Shown here: piece by piece, positions 16,306-24,567 of the stretch
How the letters are laid out: the number at the start of each line of letters is the position of its first letter
Position numbering within the stretch: position 1 is the stretch's first letter
Source: Flavipsychrobacter stenotrophus
Lineage (GTDB): Bacteria > Bacteroidota > Bacteroidia > Chitinophagales > Chitinophagaceae
Direction: 5' to 3'
DNA: 64,000 nucleotides
NCBI RefSeq assembly: GCF_002954265.1
Contig: NZ_PPSL01000002.1
Coordinates: forward strand, 930,001-994,000
Translations under genes and position numbers: made by a program
Notes under the pieces: generated by a model
Told to the model about the DNA's origin: nothing
What the model saw: only the letters and a program-made list of their open reading frames with translations
The model's database searches: none

Positions 16306-16833
16306 TTACTTCCCATCCGGCTCAAACTCCAGTACTAGCGAATTCATGCAGAAGCGCTTGTAAGTAGGTGGTGGTCCATCATCGAACAGGTGGCCAAGGT
16401 GACCGCCGCAGCGGGTGCAGGTTACTTCTGTGCGCTCCATACCATGGGTAATATCGGGCGTATAGGTAACGGCGTTAGGGCGTATGCTCTCGAAGAAGCT
16501 GGGCCAGCCGCAGGTACTGGCAAACTTATCTGTAGAACGGAATAGTGTATTGCCACAGGCTACGCAATAGTAGGTGCCCTTGGTGTCGGTCTTATAGTAC
16601 TTACCGCTGAATGCATATTCGGTTCCTTTCAGGCGCGATATTTCATACACATCTCCCGGTAGTATCTTCTTCCATTCTGCATTACTTACGTTCAGCTTGT
16701 TGGTATCTGTACGGGAATAATACTTGTTGTTCTTATGGTCGACAGAAGGAGCCGATTTGGTTTGAGAGTTGGCGCAACTGCTTATCAACATAGCGCTGAA
16801 AAAAGACAAGATCAATATGGTTGCTGATCGCAT
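16306..16833 (-). CDS. msrB: Peptide-methionine (R)-S-oxide reductase, lipoprotein form
   Basis: The 175-residue protein starts with a lipoprotein signal peptide (lipobox LISSC, cysteine 20), so this MsrB is anchored outside the inner membrane. The domain follows with the two zinc pairs CVACG and CTRCG, the GWPSFFE segment, and the active-site cysteine in RFCMNS at about residue 162. It reduces methionine-R-sulphoxide in oxidised envelope proteins, using a thiol partner. It is in the same direction as radA, 122 bases downstream of it. No msrA is seen. Confidence 0.95.
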   Translation of the reverse strand: MRSATILILSFFSAMLISSCANSQTKSAPSVDHKNNKYYSRTDTNKLNVSNAEWKKILPGDVYEISRLKGTEYAFSGKYYKTDTKGTYYCVACGNTLFRSTDKFASTCGWPSFFESIRPNAVTYTPDITHGMERTEVTCTRCGGHLGHLFDDGPPPTYKRFCMNSLVLEFEPDGK

Positions 16834-16882
16834 AAAAAGTCACTTTATTTTGTTACCCAATAGTGGTGAGGATATAATAAAC

Positions 16883-16914
16883 GAGCCATCGATCTCTGTG
16901 GATTTATATGGCTC
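16883..16914 (-). terminator. Possible terminator between radA and msrB
   Basis: GAGCCAT and ATGGCTC form a 7-bp stem with an 18-base loop, followed on the minus strand by GTTTATTATAT. The loop is large and the T-tract weak. Confidence 0.35.
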
Positions 16915-16955
16915 ATTGTTTTTCAATGCTTTAACATTTTAGCAATGGTCGTTCA

Positions 16956-18326
16956 CTAAAACAACATCTTATACACATCCTCTACCTTGTTTACCGTCTT
17001 TATCTCTATCTTAAAGTTCTTCAGATCCAGTCCTTTCATATTGGCCTTGGGTATGAATATCACATCCATGCCCAGCTTGTCGGCCTCTGCTATGCGCTGG
17101 TCTATACGGTTGATGGCGCGTATCTCTCCGCTCAATCCTATCTCACCTACCAGGCATATATTCTTAGGCAGTGCTTTATCCTCGTAAGAACTCAGCAATG
17201 CACATACCAGTGCCAGCTCTATAGAAGGATCTTCTATTTTCAGTCCGCCGGCTATGTTTACGAACACATCTTTCTGGCCAAAATGAAAACCACCGCGCTT
17301 TTCCAGTACTGCTAAAAGTAGTTGTAATCTGCGGGGATCCAGTCCGCTTACGGTGCGCTGCGGATTGCCATACACGGCCTGGGTCACCAGTGCCTGTACC
17401 TCTATCATCATAGGGCGCAGTCCTTCCATGGTCGATGCTATGGCTATACCACTCAATGGCTCTTCGTGCTGCGACAATAATATCTCAGATGGATTGATGA
17501 CGGGGCGCATACCTTGTGCTACCATTTCATAGATACCCAGTTCAGATGTTGGCCCGAAGCGATTTTTAAGCGTACGCAGAATGCGGTAGGCATAGTGCCT
17601 GTCTCCTTCAAATTGCAACACCGTATCTACTATGTGCTCTAATACTTTAGGGCCTGCTATAGATCCTTCCTTAGTTATATGCCCTATAATAAATACCGGT
17701 ATACCGCTTGTCTTGGCAAAGCGTTGCAGTTCAGCAGCGCACTCACGTACCTGCGATACACTACCTGCTGCCGACTCTACATATGGCGACTCCAAAGTTT
17801 GTATAGAGTCTATGATCAGCATATCCGGCTTTACCTTCTTTACTTCATTAAATATGGTAGCGGTATCTGTAGCTGTGAGTAGAAATAGATTATTGTTCTT
17901 AGCCCCAATACGTTCGGCACGCAACTTTATCTGTTGCGCACTTTCTTCTCCCGATACATATAATGTAGTAATGTCGTTCCAGAGTATACCTACCTGTAGG
18001 AATAGAGTAGACTTACCAATCCCCGGTTCGCCCGCAACCAATGTTACAGACCCTGGTACCAGTCCGCCGCCTAATACACGGTTAAGTTCAGGATCGGGTG
18101 CAATCATGCGCGGCACATTGATCTGTACTATATCATCGAGCCTGTGCGCTTTGTTGTTTTCTTTTTTCTCGTCATCCCATGGTGTGGCTGCCTTGCCCTT
18201 GTCTTCCCGCTGCACTACTTCTTCTACAAAAGTATTCCATCCACTGCACGATGGACACTTGCCCGTCCACTTGGGAGTTTCGTATCCGCATTGCTGACAA
18301 AAGAAAGCTGTTTTGGTCTTGGCCAT
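16956..18326 (-). CDS. radA: DNA repair protein RadA
   Basis: The 456-residue protein has the full RadA plan: an N-terminal zinc finger (C10, C13, C24, C27), a RecA-like ATPase core with Walker A GEPGIGKST (99-107), the RadA-specific KNRFG motif at about residue 255, and a C-terminal Lon-protease-like domain without the catalytic dyad. RadA drives branch migration and unwinding in recombination. The length is as in E. coli (460). It is the upstream neighbour of msrB; behind its start lies a repeat pair and a predicted small RNA. Confidence 0.97.
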   Translation of the reverse strand: MAKTKTAFFCQQCGYETPKWTGKCPSCSGWNTFVEEVVQREDKGKAATPWDDEKKENNKAHRLDDIVQINVPRMIAPDPELNRVLGGGLVPGSVTLVAGEPGIGKSTLFLQVGILWNDITTLYVSGEESAQQIKLRAERIGAKNNNLFLLTATDTATIFNEVKKVKPDMLIIDSIQTLESPYVESAAGSVSQVRECAAELQRFAKTSGIPVFIIGHITKEGSIAGPKVLEHIVDTVLQFEGDRHYAYRILRTLKNRFGPTSELGIYEMVAQGMRPVINPSEILLSQHEEPLSGIAIASTMEGLRPMMIEVQALVTQAVYGNPQRTVSGLDPRRLQLLLAVLEKRGGFHFGQKDVFVNIAGGLKIEDPSIELALVCALLSSYEDKALPKNICLVGEIGLSGEIRAINRIDQRIAEADKLGMDVIFIPKANMKGLDLKNFKIEIKTVNKVEDVYKMLF

Positions 18327-18404
18327 ATGGTAGCGAAGTTACGAGGGAAGGGAGTTAAAAAGCTAAAAGGATAAGAGGTTAAAAAGGCGGTGTTTCTACG
18401 GCAA

Positions 18405-18506
18405 TCTTTGCGAGGAACGAATCAATCTCGCAAGAAATAATATTCTACTATAGTCTTAGTGCAGTGTCTGCAGCCCGATGCGAGATTGCTTCGTTCCTCG
18501 CAAAGA
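18405..18506. repeat. Inverted pair of the GCGAGGAACGAAGC dispersed repeat
   Basis: Two 28-base arms (18405-18432 and 18479-18506) are near-perfect inverted repeats built from the motif TTTGCGAGGAACGAA. A 46-base AT-rich centre separates them. Single copies of the same repeat occur at about 6556 and 11202. Confidence 0.75.
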
Positions 18507-18534
18507 CTCTTTTTGGTTGAGGAGAGACGTTACT

Positions 18535-18600
18535 AAAAAAAATGAGAGCCACCGGAGGAATCCAGCAGCTCTTACTTACTAACCCATTAAATTCACAACT
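18535..18600 (-). ncRNA. Predicted small RNA of about 65 nt upstream of radA
   Basis: On the minus strand a complete transcription unit is visible: a -33/-7 promoter (18605-18636), about 27 bases of leader, and a strong terminator hairpin (AGAGC, TG, CTGGA, loop TTCC, TCCGG, TG, GCTCT at 18545-18572) followed by eight consecutive T (18535-18542) before the next G. No open frame longer than two codons fits. It could be a stand-alone small RNA or a terminated leader (attenuator) for radA, whose start is 210 bases further on. Confidence 0.55.
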
Positions 18601-18604
18601 ACTG

Positions 18605-18636
18605 CAAAAGTAATAATTGATAGCCGACAAACAAAA
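18605..18636 (-). promoter_or_regulatory. Bacteroidota-type promoter for the predicted small RNA
   Basis: The minus strand has TTTTG (18632-18636), 19 bases, then TACTTTTG (18605-18612). This matches the Bacteroidota -33 TTTG / -7 TAnnTTTG arrangement with near-ideal spacing. Confidence 0.6.
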
Positions 18637-19024
18637 TGAAGCAACGCGTTTTAACTGTTAATTTTCTCTATGTATGGTAATGGTTTCACAATTAATGCCA
18701 TAAAAAAATTGATTATCAATACTTTATAATAACATTAGTGATTGTTTATGTTTGCATTTTAGGGTAAATCAAATGAAATAATTTCTATTTATATGAGTGT
18801 TAATTAAGGTATTTAACGCTCTCTGACAGTAAATCGAATTTAATTAATTTGCATTTATTGGCGGCGTACCTTCACAGAGTGTTTTTCCCTTACTTACGAC
18901 TAGGCGAATATTTTGATCTGCTGCATATGTTGATTCACCAGCACATTCGTATTTCTATCTTAACTTTTTAGCATCACCATTTACTCCCCGCTATTCGTAA
19001 TTTGCATTCCAGAAAAGATAAAAT
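18637..19024. other. AT-rich gap before the oligopeptidase gene
   Basis: About 390 bases without a gene, rich in A and T. The only possible signal is TAATTTGC about 25 bases before the start at 19025, a near match to a -7 box one base short. Nothing else is recognised. Confidence 0.4.
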
Positions 19025-20758
19025 ATGACCAAACAATTTGCACCAATAGAAAAGACACCAAGAACGTTTTTACCCGACGATTTTAAGGTCACAGACTGGG
19101 CTTCTTTACAGCCGTGGTTCGACGAACTTTTAGCAAGAGAATTACCAACAAAGGCAGACCTGGAACATTGGCTGCGCGATATAAGTGAACTGGAAGCTGT
19201 GATAAGCGAGGATGCCTGCTGGAGACAGATAAACATGACGCTGGATACTACCAACAAAGCATATGAAGAAGCATTTACTTTCTTCTGCATGGAGATAGAG
19301 CCAAAGATGAAGCCTTATGGTTTTGAGCTGAACAAGAAACTACTGGCCAACCCTTTTGAAAAAGAACTGGATTCGCAGCAATACTTCCCTTATCTGCGCA
19401 ACGTAGACAATTCTATAAAGCTATACCGCGAAGAGAATGTGCAGCTGCAGGCTGATATGAGCATACAGGCACAGCAGTTTGGTGTGATCTCAGGCGCCAT
19501 GAGTATTGAAATGGATGGTAAGGAATATACCATGCAGCAGGCAGCGAAGTTTTTGCAGAACCCCGACAGGACTTTGCGCGAAGCGGCATTTACCAAAATG
19601 GCAGAACGCAGACTACAGGACAAGGATAAATTGAACGATCTGTTCAATACACTAATTGGCCTTCGCCAGCAGATAGCTGTGAATGCAGGTTTTGATAATT
19701 ACAGGGATTATAAATTCCGCGAGTTGGGTAGGTTCGATTACACAGTTGACGACTGTTTCGCATTTCATGCTGCGGTTAAGGAACATATTCTGCCATTGCA
19801 GGCTATGCTCACTAACTTCCGTAAGAGCAGACTAGGCCTTGATGTAATGAAGCCATGGGATGCTGACGCAGAACCAGTGGGTACGCAACCATTGCAACCA
19901 TTTCATGGTGGTAAGGAGTTGAGCGACAAAGCGGTAGAGGTATTTAATAAGCTACGTCCTTACTTCAGCGGATGTCTGCAGACCATGCAGGAGATGAAAC
20001 GTATGGACCTGGAAAGCCGTAAAGGAAAAGCACCGGGTGGATATAATTGCCCGCTAGCCGAAACAGGCGTGCCATTTATATTTATGAATGCTGCCGGTAC
20101 CATGGGCGATGTGATCACCATGATGCACGAAGGCGGACATGCCGTACACTCATTCCTGTCTCACCACCAACCACTATCTGCCTTTAAGGAATACCCTATG
20201 GAGATAGCCGAATTGGCCAGCATGAGCATGGAACTATTTACCATGGAGCATTGGGATATCTTCTTTGCAGATAGTAAAGAACTGGACAGAGCAAGACTGG
20301 AAGAAATGGAGCGTGTAATAAGCGTGTTGCCATGGATCGCTACGATAGATAAATTCCAGCATTGGATATATACCCACGTAGGCCATACCAATGATGAGCG
20401 CAAAGCAGCATGGCTGGAAATACTCAATGAGTTCTCCACAGGCATTGTTGACTGGACAGGATTTGAGGATTACCGTGCGCACTCATGGCAGAAACAATTG
20501 CACCTGTTTGAAGTGCCGTTCTATTATATAGAATACGGTATTGCCCAGCTGGGCGCAATAGCTATGTGGCGCCAGTACAGGCAGAATAAAGAGCAGGCAT
20601 TAGACAATTATATGGCTGCCCTAAGTTTAGGGTATACCAAGACGTTGAAAGAACTCTACTCAACAGCAGGCATCAAATTCGACCTGTCTCCTGCATATGT
20701 AAAGGAGCTGGCTGATTTTGTAGTACCTGTGCTGAACGACATGGGAGTATCTAAGTAA
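19025..20758 (+). CDS. M3-family oligoendopeptidase (PepF-like)
   Basis: The 577-residue protein is a cytoplasmic zinc metallopeptidase of the thimet oligopeptidase/oligoendopeptidase F group. The active site is HEGGHAVHSFLSHH (HExxH at about residue 369), with the third ligand glutamate in MEIAELASMSMELF about 25 residues later. The N-terminal half is helical and forms the channel cover. It would trim short peptides. There is no signal peptide. A strong terminator follows 26 bases after the stop. Confidence 0.95.
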   Translation: MTKQFAPIEKTPRTFLPDDFKVTDWASLQPWFDELLARELPTKADLEHWLRDISELEAVISEDACWRQINMTLDTTNKAYEEAFTFFCMEIEPKMKPYGFELNKKLLANPFEKELDSQQYFPYLRNVDNSIKLYREENVQLQADMSIQAQQFGVISGAMSIEMDGKEYTMQQAAKFLQNPDRTLREAAFTKMAERRLQDKDKLNDLFNTLIGLRQQIAVNAGFDNYRDYKFRELGRFDYTVDDCFAFHAAVKEHILPLQAMLTNFRKSRLGLDVMKPWDADAEPVGTQPLQPFHGGKELSDKAVEVFNKLRPYFSGCLQTMQEMKRMDLESRKGKAPGGYNCPLAETGVPFIFMNAAGTMGDVITMMHEGGHAVHSFLSHHQPLSAFKEYPMEIAELASMSMELFTMEHWDIFFADSKELDRARLEEMERVISVLPWIATIDKFQHWIYTHVGHTNDERKAAWLEILNEFSTGIVDWTGFEDYRAHSWQKQLHLFEVPFYYIEYGIAQLGAIAMWRQYRQNKEQALDNYMAALSLGYTKTLKELYSTAGIKFDLSPAYVKELADFVVPVLNDMGVSK

Positions 20759-20783
20759 AAAGTAAAAACTTAAAAGTAAAAGA

Positions 20784-20818
20784 GGTCATCGGGAACAAAC
20801 CCGATGGCCATTTTTTTT
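20784..20818 (+). terminator. Strong terminator of the oligopeptidase gene
   Basis: A 10-bp stem GGTCATCGGG / CCCGATGGCC with a 6-base loop is followed by eight T (20811-20818). An ATG inside the stem (20804) should not be taken as the start of the next gene. Confidence 0.9.
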
Positions 20819-20869
20819 AGAAGTAGTTGTTATATTTATGCAATTCAGCCAAACACTCATCTGCCTGCT

Positions 20870-21422
20870 ATGGAAAGAAACACCCCAAGTGATATCGTCA
20901 CAATAGGGAAGAATAATGCACAGTTTGGGGGCAAAAATATTGCCCAGATTGCCTTTTTAATAATTAGTTCCTTTTGTTCCTACTTTGTTTTCCGTGTGCT
21001 AAAAATAGACCTGGCCAATGAAACGATGCTATTTAAGGCGGTACTTATCCTTTTTTGTTCGCTTTTCCCAATAATGACCCTCTGGACTGTACCTGGTGAT
21101 AGTATCATTACCAACAGGGGTAATAATAGATAATTCATCGCGTTCCATAGCCATTCGCTTCATTGTACTCCCAACAAAAACTATTTCAGTTTCGGAAATA
21201 GACCACTATAGTAATACTACTAATTCTACGCGATACCAATCATATCCCGGCATTCTCCTTTATGACAATAGCGGGCACATGTACCTGTTAGGCACTATTA
21301 ATTTGAAATCCTACCTGCCAATAAAGGAGTTTTTAGAACAACAATGCATTTCATGTTCCGGGGAAGAAAAATTCAGGATGTTGAAATATTATGGGCAGAC
21401 CCTGAAATTTAAAAACCGGTAG
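20870..21422 (+). pseudogene. Two-helix membrane protein with PH-like C-terminal part, frameshifted
   Basis: From ATG 20870 (MERNTPSDIV) the first frame encodes two membrane helices (about residues 27-45 and 55-72), then stops at 21131. A second frame, open from 21078 to 21422, carries on logically: SRSIAIRFIVLPTKTISVSEID and further strands, as in bacterial PH-like domains that follow paired helices. Removing one G from GGGG (21117-21120) joins them as ITNR-VIIDNSSRSI. The break is in a homopolymer, as in the TM2 gene at 12865, so a sequence error is possible. No specific family is recognised. Confidence 0.6.
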
Positions 21423-21451
21423 TTATTAACCTGCCGGATGCATATAACAAG

Positions 21452-21480
21452 AAGAGGCGACCTGTACAGGCCGCCTCTTT
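21452..21480. terminator. Bidirectional terminator
   Basis: AAGAGGCG and CGCCTCTT form the outer stem and CCTGTACAGG the inner palindrome, with T-runs on the plus side and A-runs on the other. It separates the convergent genes ending at 21422 and 21513. Confidence 0.8.
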
Positions 21481-21512
21481 ACACACTACTCACTATAAAA
21501 CCGTCTTAAATA

Positions 21513-22163
21513 TTATTTAGCCTGAGCAAACTCAAGACGCAGGTTCATTGTTACTTCGTCACCTACTACTGCACCACCCGCTTCAGTCAATGCGCTCCAC
21601 TTAAGGCCATAAGCTTTACGGCTCATTTTGCCTGTAGCCTTGAAACCTGCCTTAATGTTGCCGTATGGATCCTTTACAGTACCACCGTAAGTAACTGCGA
21701 AAGATACTTTCTTAGTTACGTCGCGAACGGTAAGGTTACCTTCCAATACGTAGTTGTTGCCGCTTGTCTTTCTGAAAGATGTGCTGGTGAAAGTCATTTT
21801 AGGGAATTTCTCTGCATTGAAGAAGTCATCGCTCTTCAGGTGCTTATCACGCATTTCGTTATCAGTATTGATGCTGTTCACATCTACATCGAAAGATACA
21901 GTTGCCCCATTGAAGTCTGCTGAATTAGCCTGCATAGAACCGCTGAATACTTTGAAAGTACCTTCAACTTCAGATACTGCAAGGTGGCTAACCGCAAACT
22001 TTACAGTTGAGTGACTTGCGTCAACACCCCACTTAGTAGGCGCTGCTGCTACCGCTGTAGTCTTGGTAGTAGTTTTTGTAGTTGTCTTAGTTGTAGTCTT
22101 TGTCTGGGCGTTTGCCAGAAGAGATGCAGATAAAACCGCGATCAATAATGTTCCTTTTTTCAT
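21513..22163 (-). CDS. YceI-family periplasmic lipid-binding protein
   Basis: Start ATG 22163 is chosen because it gives the signal peptide MKKGTLLIAVLSASLLANAQ; an upstream ATG would add 15 non-signal residues. After cleavage comes an unusual stretch of Lys/Thr repeats (TKTTTKTT, repeated) and then the YceI lipocalin-like barrel: WGVDASHSTVKFAVSHLAVS, the DKHLKSDDFFNAEKFPKMTF motif, and NLTVRDVTKKVSFAV. YceI proteins bind isoprenoid or amphiphilic molecules in the periplasm. It is a single-gene unit, divergent from the DUF5723 gene. Confidence 0.92.
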   Translation of the reverse strand: MKKGTLLIAVLSASLLANAQTKTTTKTTTKTTTKTTAVAAAPTKWGVDASHSTVKFAVSHLAVSEVEGTFKVFSGSMQANSADFNGATVSFDVDVNSINTDNEMRDKHLKSDDFFNAEKFPKMTFTSTSFRKTSGNNYVLEGNLTVRDVTKKVSFAVTYGGTVKDPYGNIKAGFKATGKMSRKAYGLKWSALTEAGGAVVGDEVTMNLRLEFAQAK

Positions 22164-22364
22164 TTGTTTGTTTGTTTTGTTAGCACAAATGTATGTACAT
22201 ACATGCAATCTGCATCATAGAATTTGTAAATACATCTATAGGGCGCTATAAAAGTGCATGTTATAATACCTGTAATAAACGTGCCATACTATATAATATT
22301 AGCAAAGTTTATTACTTTAGCACCTTGTTCAATACCGCCCATTGCGGTATAAAACTGTTGTACC

Positions 22365-23918
22365 ATGAAGAAATTTTTATTTGTATTATCCTTAACCTGC
22401 ATATCGTCGTCGTCTTTCGGACAGCGATATATGGGAATTGCTACGGGTAACTGGGGCGGAATGAGTAGTTTATACCTCAATCCGGCAAATATTGCCGATA
22501 ACAGGGACAGGCTTGTAATTGATCTTGTAAATATAAATGCCGGAGTAGATAATAGCCTGGGTAAGTTGAATACAGTGAGTGGGTTGAATAAGTTCATAAA
22601 CGGTAACAGTACTAATATCAACGATGTATTTACCTATTCCAACAAGCAGAATTTCAGCCTGGTAGCACCTTATGCCGAACTGCGTGGACCCGGGTTTATG
22701 CTAGCTATAAACCATAAACACAGTGTAGGATTTTCTACCCGTGTGCGGGGTATGAACCAGTTCAACAATTTCAATCAATCGGTATACAGGACCATAGCAG
22801 ATTCAACCTATACTGCTAATGGTGTGACGCTTAATTCCCAAAACTTTAACTGGACCGGCCATGTGTGGGCGGAAGCTGCGGTTACCTATGGTGTAGTGCT
22901 GCTTGAAAAAGGCAAACATGAGCTAAAGGCAGGCGTAACGCTCCGCTATTTAAGTGGTATTGGCTACCTGGGCTTGAAAGGTAACAATCTGAATCTGCGC
23001 TATTCGGGAGATACCATAACTGCAACCAATACAGATATTCAGTATTCCAGCAGCCTGGCAAGTTCAAACAGTACGTTGTCTACTGGCATTGGCTCTAACA
23101 GCATATTTGACAACCTGGTAAACAGCAAAACCGGTAACGGTGTTGGTGGCGATATAGGCATAGTATATGATTATATCGAAAACCCTGAGGCGACCAGCTT
23201 TGAAATGGATGGCAAGAAGAATGTAGGCGACCAGACCATCAACAGGTATAAACTGCGTGTATCAGCATCGGTAACAGATCTAGGTTCTATATTTTATAAC
23301 AGCAATGGCAACTTCTCGGTAAATGTGAGAGGTAACGGTACCCTTACCGGCCAGGGACTGATAGAAAATGTAAAGAACTATGATGATTTCCGTGCCTATG
23401 CCAAGAAGCAGGGATTTAATGTAGACACAGGTAAGGCATCTAACCGGTTGTATATGCCCACTACAATAGTACTGAGTGCGGACTACCACGCGTGGAAGAA
23501 CATTTATGTAAATGCAACCTACTTCAATAATGTAGTGAACAGGCAGAACTACGGCAACTCTTACTACAACCAGATAATCATTACGCCAAGATACGATACC
23601 CGCAGGTATAGCATTGCCGTTCCTATTACTTACAGCGCATTATCTGAGAGTATGAAGATGGGTATTGGGATAAGAGCCTATGGCTTTTTTGTGGGTAGCG
23701 ATGACATGCTGGCCCTCGTATCTCACCAGTATGGCATGAATTTTTATGTAGGTGGGTTTGTACCTTTTCATAAAAAGCACATAAAAGACCGCGACGGAGA
23801 CCATGTGTCTGATAAAAAAGACAAGTGCCCAGAAGATATGGGTACATGGAAGAGCCGTGGTTGCCCGGATAAAGATGAAGATACCAAGAAGGAAGATCCA
23901 TCGGAGAGGGAAAACTAA
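22365..23918 (+). CDS. DUF5723-family outer membrane beta-barrel protein
   Basis: The 517-residue protein has a signal peptide (about residues 1-19), then the start typical of DUF5723: MGIATGNWGGMSSLYLNPANIADNR. The body is a run of beta strands of barrel type. The C-terminus has a calcium-binding thrombospondin-3-like repeat, DRDGDHVSDKKDKCPED with GCPDKDEDTKK, of the kind that precedes OmpA-like domains, but no OmpA domain follows: the protein ends there. It is an outer membrane protein of unknown role, followed 80 bases later by a small lipoprotein with its own promoter. Confidence 0.8.
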   Translation: MKKFLFVLSLTCISSSSFGQRYMGIATGNWGGMSSLYLNPANIADNRDRLVIDLVNINAGVDNSLGKLNTVSGLNKFINGNSTNINDVFTYSNKQNFSLVAPYAELRGPGFMLAINHKHSVGFSTRVRGMNQFNNFNQSVYRTIADSTYTANGVTLNSQNFNWTGHVWAEAAVTYGVVLLEKGKHELKAGVTLRYLSGIGYLGLKGNNLNLRYSGDTITATNTDIQYSSSLASSNSTLSTGIGSNSIFDNLVNSKTGNGVGGDIGIVYDYIENPEATSFEMDGKKNVGDQTINRYKLRVSASVTDLGSIFYNSNGNFSVNVRGNGTLTGQGLIENVKNYDDFRAYAKKQGFNVDTGKASNRLYMPTTIVLSADYHAWKNIYVNATYFNNVVNRQNYGNSYYNQIIITPRYDTRRYSIAVPITYSALSESMKMGIGIRAYGFFVGSDDMLALVSHQYGMNFYVGGFVPFHKKHIKDRDGDHVSDKKDKCPEDMGTWKSRGCPDKDEDTKKEDPSEREN

Positions 23919-23944
23919 AGTGAATAAACTTTAAGGTATAATTA

Positions 23945-23976
23945 TTGTATAGAATCAATTAATAACTATAATTTTG
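23945..23976 (+). promoter_or_regulatory. Promoter of the small lipoprotein gene
   Basis: TTG at 23945-23947 and TAATTTTG at 23969-23976, 21 bases apart, fit the Bacteroidota -33/-7 pattern. The start codon is 23 bases further on. Confidence 0.5.
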
Positions 23977-23998
23977 CACCAATAAAAAAAACAGACAA

Positions 23999-24346
23999 AT
24001 GAAGAAAACATTTTTATTTTTAGCAGGTAGTGCGATCATGTTCGCATCTTGCGGCGAGAAAAAGACCGAAGAGAGCAAGCCATCTCAGGCACAGATCGAT
24101 TCAACAGTAAATGCACAGGTTGCAGAAAAAGAAGCTGCAATGAAGGCTGAAAACGATGCTAAGATAGCAGCAGCGGCAAAGGCTCAGGCTGATTCTATGG
24201 AAGCGGCTAAGACAGCAACTGAAACTAAGATAAAGACTACAACAAAAACTACAACACACACAACTAAGCCTACAGCTCCGGCACCACCGCCGCCGCCACC
24301 AGCACCAACAACTCCTAAGCCAAACCCACGTCCGGGTGCGCATTAA
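23999..24346 (+). CDS. Small Ala/Lys-rich lipoprotein with Thr/Pro-rich tail
   Basis: A 115-residue protein with lipobox MFASC (cysteine 18). The middle (about residues 30-75) is a helix rich in Ala, Lys and Glu, probably a coiled coil (AQVAEKEAAMKAENDAKIAA). The C-terminal 40 residues have KTTTKTTTHTT and then a run of seven prolines, which suits passage through or along the peptidoglycan. No family is recognised; the layout is like small structural lipoproteins. A strong terminator follows. Confidence 0.7.
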   Translation: MKKTFLFLAGSAIMFASCGEKKTEESKPSQAQIDSTVNAQVAEKEAAMKAENDAKIAAAAKAQADSMEAAKTATETKIKTTTKTTTHTTKPTAPAPPPPPPAPTTPKPNPRPGAH

Positions 24347-24371
24347 TATTTATTGATTTATCAATAGAAGG

Positions 24372-24401
24372 AAATGCCCTTGCGAAAGCAGGGGCATTTT
24401 T
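24372..24401 (+). terminator. Terminator of the lipoprotein gene
   Basis: AAATGCCC and GGGGCATTT form the stem, extended by TTGC / GCA around a GAAA tetraloop, followed by T. Confidence 0.85.
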
Positions 24402-24439
24402 AGTTTCGGGAGTACCAAAAGGGTTGGCTGATATAGAGA

Positions 24440-24509
24440 CATACGATACCTTCGGCATCGGCCACTGTTAATGTATGAACGAGCTATAAACATATGATAC
24501 CTTCGGCAT
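24440..24509. repeat. 19-bp direct repeat, two copies
   Basis: CATACGATACCTTCGGCAT (24440-24458) recurs as CATATGATACCTTCGGCAT (24491-24509), with 18 of 19 bases the same, 32 bases apart. It lies in the convergent gap between the lipoprotein and the hexosaminidase gene. Confidence 0.7.
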
Positions 24510-24567
24510 GATGACATGGAATATGCCCCTGAACTCAATGTCATTGCCTTTCAGGGCTGTTTCTATA

